From an uncultured Actinomycetes bacterium (lineage in GTDB: Bacteria > Actinomycetota > Acidimicrobiia > Acidimicrobiales > Ilumatobacteraceae), in contig CALBSD010000009.1 of the NCBI GenBank assembly GCA_937927625.1, forward strand, positions 1 through 7,684: a stretch of 7,684 nt of DNA. The letters are read 5' to 3'. This document shows positions 6,048 to 7,684 of this stretch, in pieces. Position numbers and translations under genes: made by a program. How positions within the stretch are numbered: position 1 is the first letter of the stretch; each line of letters starts with the position of its first letter. The notes below the pieces were generated by a model that had not been told where the DNA came from, did no database searches, and saw only the letters and a program-made list of their open reading frames with translations.

Positions 6048-6686
6048 CTACGGCTGGACTGCTGAGGCCAGCAATTGCAGGTATTTCTCACGAGGAATGG
6101 CAATGCAGCCCAGGGTTTCCAAGTGCTCGGTGCGCCATTGGGTGTCCAACAGTTCCATGCCGTCGAGGGTCATGAGTTGGACGAGATGCATGAGGGCAAC
6201 CTTCGATGCGTCGGTCGCGGTGTGGAACATGGATTCACCAGCGAAGAACTTGTTGATGCGCACGCCGTACAGGCCGCCCACTAATTCACCTGCTTGATTC
6301 CACACCTCAACGCTGTGCGCATGACCGAGGTGATGCAGCTCGGTGTATGACGAGATGAATACTTTGTTGATCCAATTGCCGTCTGTGTGCGTTGTTGCGC
6401 ACTTCTTCATGACATCAACGAATGCTGTGTTGACAGTGCACGTGAACTTTTTTGCGCTCTGACGAACGGAACGTGTGATGCGTGCGCCATCAAGTGGAAT
6501 CACTCCACGATCAACTGGCGACCACCACACAAGATTGCGTTTCTCATACATGGGAAACATTCCGTGCGCATACGCATACAGCAACGTGTCTGGCTCAAGA
6601 TCTGCACCAACAGCAACGACATCGTTGTCATCGGGCCATAACTCTGGCGATGGAAAACTCCATCGGCATTCTGTCGGCGGCTTCAT
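6048..6686 (-). CDS. aat: Leucyl/phenylalanyl-tRNA--protein transferase
   Basis: This 212-residue cytosolic enzyme moves Leu or Phe from aminoacyl-tRNA to proteins with an N-terminal Arg or Lys, marking them for ClpS/ClpAP-type degradation. Signature segments appear in order: FPSPELWPDDNDVVAVGADL (11-30), LLYAYAHGMFPMYE (35-48), WWSPVDRGVIP (54-64), SVEVWNQAGELVGGLYGV (125-142), FFAGESMFH (147-155) and LLDTQWRTEHLETLG (179-193). In the last of these, Asp181 and Gln183 correspond to the Asp-x-Gln catalytic pair of the E. coli enzyme. It is about 20 residues shorter than the E. coli protein, mainly at the ends. ATG at 6686 has only a weak AGG eight bases upstream. It starts 18 bp after the dehydrogenase stop codon, so the two are likely cotranscribed. 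Its place between two ethylmalonyl-CoA pathway genes has no obvious metabolic reason. Confidence 0.95.
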   Translation of the reverse strand: MKPPTECRWSFPSPELWPDDNDVVAVGADLEPDTLLYAYAHGMFPMYEKRNLVWWSPVDRGVIPLDGARITRSVRQSAKKFTCTVNTAFVDVMKKCATTHTDGNWINKVFISSYTELHHLGHAHSVEVWNQAGELVGGLYGVRINKFFAGESMFHTATDASKVALMHLVQLMTLDGMELLDTQWRTEHLETLGCIAIPREKYLQLLASAVQP

Positions 6687-6704
6687 GTCACCGACCTGAA
6701 TTCA

Positions 6705-7547
6705 TCAGTAGTTGTAGAAACCTGCGCCGGACTTGCGGCCAAGCTTGCCAGCGGCAACCAAGCGACGAAGCGTTGGTACTGCTGCGTAGTTTGCATCAGC
6801 AAACTCTGCGTACAACGCATCAAGAATTGCAAGCGATGTGTCAAGACCAACAAGGTCGAGCAATGCGAATGGTCCCATTGGGAAATTGCATCCACCCTTC
6901 ATTGCAGTGTCGATGTCTTCCATCGAAGCGGTGCCTGTTTCCCAAATGCGAATTGCATTGTTGAGGTAAGGGAAGAGCAATGCGTTCACGATGAAGCCTG
7001 CGCGGTCCTTCACTTGCACGCCATTCTTGCCGCACTGTGCGGTGAATGCGTTTGCAGCATCAATGGTTTCATCAGATGCAGTGATGGGGCGAACAACTTC
7101 AACCAATGGCATTGCTGTTGCAGGGTTAAAGAAGTGAATGCCGCACACCTTGTCGGGGCGACCGGTTGCCATTGCCATCTCAACAACAGGAAGAGTGCTG
7201 GTGTTGGTTGCGAGAATCGCACTTGGCTTCACAGCCTTGTCGAGTTCTGCAAAAAGAGCCTTCTTCACTTCTAGGTCTTCAACGACTGATTCAATAACAA
7301 GGTCGCAATCTGCAAGATCGGAAATCTTGTCGGTGGCAGAGAGGCGATCGAGGATGGCTGCCTTGTCGTCAGCGGTGATCTTCTCGCGCTGCAACTGCTT
7401 GTCGAGACCCTTCTCAATGGAGGTGATCATCGCCTGTGCTGTTGCAGCACTGCGCGAGCGAACAATGACTGTGTAACCAGCCTTGGCAGCTACTTCCGCC
7501 AAGCCGGAACCCATGATGCCTGAGCCGCAAATACCGATTGTCTTCAT
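6705..7547 (-). CDS. 3-hydroxybutyryl-CoA dehydrogenase (FadB2/Hbd type)
   Basis: The 280-residue product is a full-length short 3-hydroxyacyl-CoA dehydrogenase, which interconverts 3-hydroxybutyryl-CoA and acetoacetyl-CoA. The N-terminal Rossmann domain has CGSGIMGSG (7-15) as dinucleotide loop. The active site is visible as Ser117 in NTSTLPV, His138 in IHFFNP, Glu150 in PLVEVVRP and Asn188 in GFIVNALL. Ser, His and Asn keep the spacing known in the clostridial enzyme. The C-terminal dimerisation domain has FPMGPFALLDLVGLD (222-236) and ends in the family-typical GRKSGAGFYNY. The end of strand 2 reads VIVRSRS, with no acidic residue where NAD-dependent members have Asp or Glu, so NADP(H) use is likely. 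The ATG at 7547 follows a strong GGGAGG. Near ecm it could supply crotonyl-CoA precursors to the ethylmalonyl-CoA pathway, though a role in fatty-acid breakdown or polyhydroxybutyrate metabolism is equally compatible. A gene symbol (hbd, fadB2 or paaH) cannot be settled from sequence alone. Confidence 0.92.
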   Translation of the reverse strand: MKTIGICGSGIMGSGLAEVAAKAGYTVIVRSRSAATAQAMITSIEKGLDKQLQREKITADDKAAILDRLSATDKISDLADCDLVIESVVEDLEVKKALFAELDKAVKPSAILATNTSTLPVVEMAMATGRPDKVCGIHFFNPATAMPLVEVVRPITASDETIDAANAFTAQCGKNGVQVKDRAGFIVNALLFPYLNNAIRIWETGTASMEDIDTAMKGGCNFPMGPFALLDLVGLDTSLAILDALYAEFADANYAAVPTLRRLVAAGKLGRKSGAGFYNY

Positions 7548-7553
7548 GTCAAA

Positions 7554-7559
7554 CCTCCC
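7554..7559 (-). promoter_or_regulatory. Strong ribosome binding site of the dehydrogenase gene
   Basis: On the minus strand this reads GGGAGG, six bases before the ATG at 7547. It is the best Shine-Dalgarno in the window and contrasts with the mutase, hydrolase and oxygenase genes, which have none. It confirms the start of the dehydrogenase. Confidence 0.7.
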
Positions 7560-7586
7560 GAATGAGTACTCGCGAGGCTAACAACA

Positions 7587-7607
7587 GGCCCTTCTTTTGG
7601 AAGAACC
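7587..7607 (-). terminator. Hairpin between the right-edge gene and the dehydrogenase, possible terminator
   Basis: Read on the minus strand, the arms GGTTCTTC (7607-7600) and GAAGGGCC (7594-7587) pair over eight positions, including two G-U pairs, around the loop CAAAA. The same stem on the plus strand would have two C-A mismatches, so the structure favours minus-strand RNA. It starts 14 bases past the stop codon of the right-edge gene. The following TGTTGTTAG is only mildly T-rich, so termination may be partial. Confidence 0.4.
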
Positions 7608-7621
7608 GCAGCCGAGTGGGC

Positions 7622-7684
7622 CTACTTCTCAGTGATGGTGATGGTCTTCACGGTCACGGTGCGGCTTGGCTTGCCGCCAAGGCC
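7622..7684 (-). CDS. C-terminal end of an unidentified protein (cut by the window edge)
   Basis: A minus-strand frame open from the right edge ends at TAG (7624-7622). The last 20 residues include GLGGKPSRTVTVKTITITEK, an alternating hydrophobic/Thr pattern that looks like a final beta strand with a charged tip. The tail resembles the closing strand of cyclophilin-type peptidyl-prolyl isomerases, but 20 residues are too few to name a family. Support for coding is the open frame, the position 74 bp upstream of the dehydrogenase gene, and a hairpin directly after the stop. Confidence 0.45.
   Translation of the reverse strand, partial: GLGGKPSRTVTVKTITITEK

Noticed and set aside
5773..6297. Plus-strand open frame of 174 codons spanning the ecm/aat junction
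   Set aside because: It crosses two conserved minus-strand genes; its composition is that of reverse-strand codons and it has no domain.
6482..6964. Plus-strand open frame of 160 codons spanning the aat/dehydrogenase junction
   Set aside because: Gln/His/Cys-rich shadow of two well-identified genes.
1..7684. Mobile element, CRISPR array, tRNA/rRNA gene or toxin-antitoxin pair
   Set aside because: Read through on both strands without finding repeats with regular spacers, transposase motifs, tRNA-like cloverleaves or small paired genes.

Overview
This is an ordinary-looking chromosomal window of densely packed housekeeping and metabolic genes. I see no mobile element, CRISPR array, tRNA or rRNA. 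Base composition is moderate, roughly half G+C by eye. Several genes start at GTG or lack a clear Shine-Dalgarno, and the protein content (MeaA-type ethylmalonyl-CoA mutase, a FadB2-like 3-hydroxyacyl-CoA dehydrogenase, a Ser/Thr-linker LysM protein) points to an actinobacterium. A moderate-GC aquatic lineage such as the Acidimicrobiia would fit, but that placement is inference.

Left part (1-2298). The 3' end of a polyprenyl (geranylgeranyl-type) diphosphate synthase on the plus strand runs tail-to-tail, with an 8-bp overlap, into a two-gene minus-strand unit of alpha/beta hydrolases. The upstream hydrolase (937-1845) has an intact Ser-Asp-His triad. The downstream one (272-940), joined by an ATGA overlap, has glycine where the nucleophilic serine should be and no terminal histidine, so it looks like a pseudoenzyme. 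Divergent from this pair is a small membrane-anchored LysM protein.

Middle (2299-3068). A single plus-strand gene encodes a putative 2-oxoglutarate/Fe(II) oxygenase related to the aspartyl/asparaginyl beta-hydroxylase group. It may be read from a leaderless transcript, and it ends against the next block with a small hairpin between the two stop codons.

Right part (3069-7684), all minus strand. In transcription order this holds the tail of an unidentified protein, 3-hydroxybutyryl-CoA dehydrogenase, leucyl/phenylalanyl-tRNA-protein transferase (aat), ethylmalonyl-CoA mutase (ecm/meaA), a thioredoxin-type glutathione peroxidase, and a DUF1761-like four-helix membrane protein. The dehydrogenase and the mutase belong to the ethylmalonyl-CoA route for acetyl-CoA assimilation. 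The crotonyl-CoA carboxylase/reductase that would join them is not in the window, and aat sits between them. Hairpins after the first gene and after ecm probably divide the run into sub-operons.

I found no convincing evidence of a wholly new system. The items most worth a second look are the active/inactive hydrolase pair, the NADP-like cofactor loop in the dehydrogenase, the oxygenase of unknown substrate, and the perfect inverted repeat downstream of ecm.
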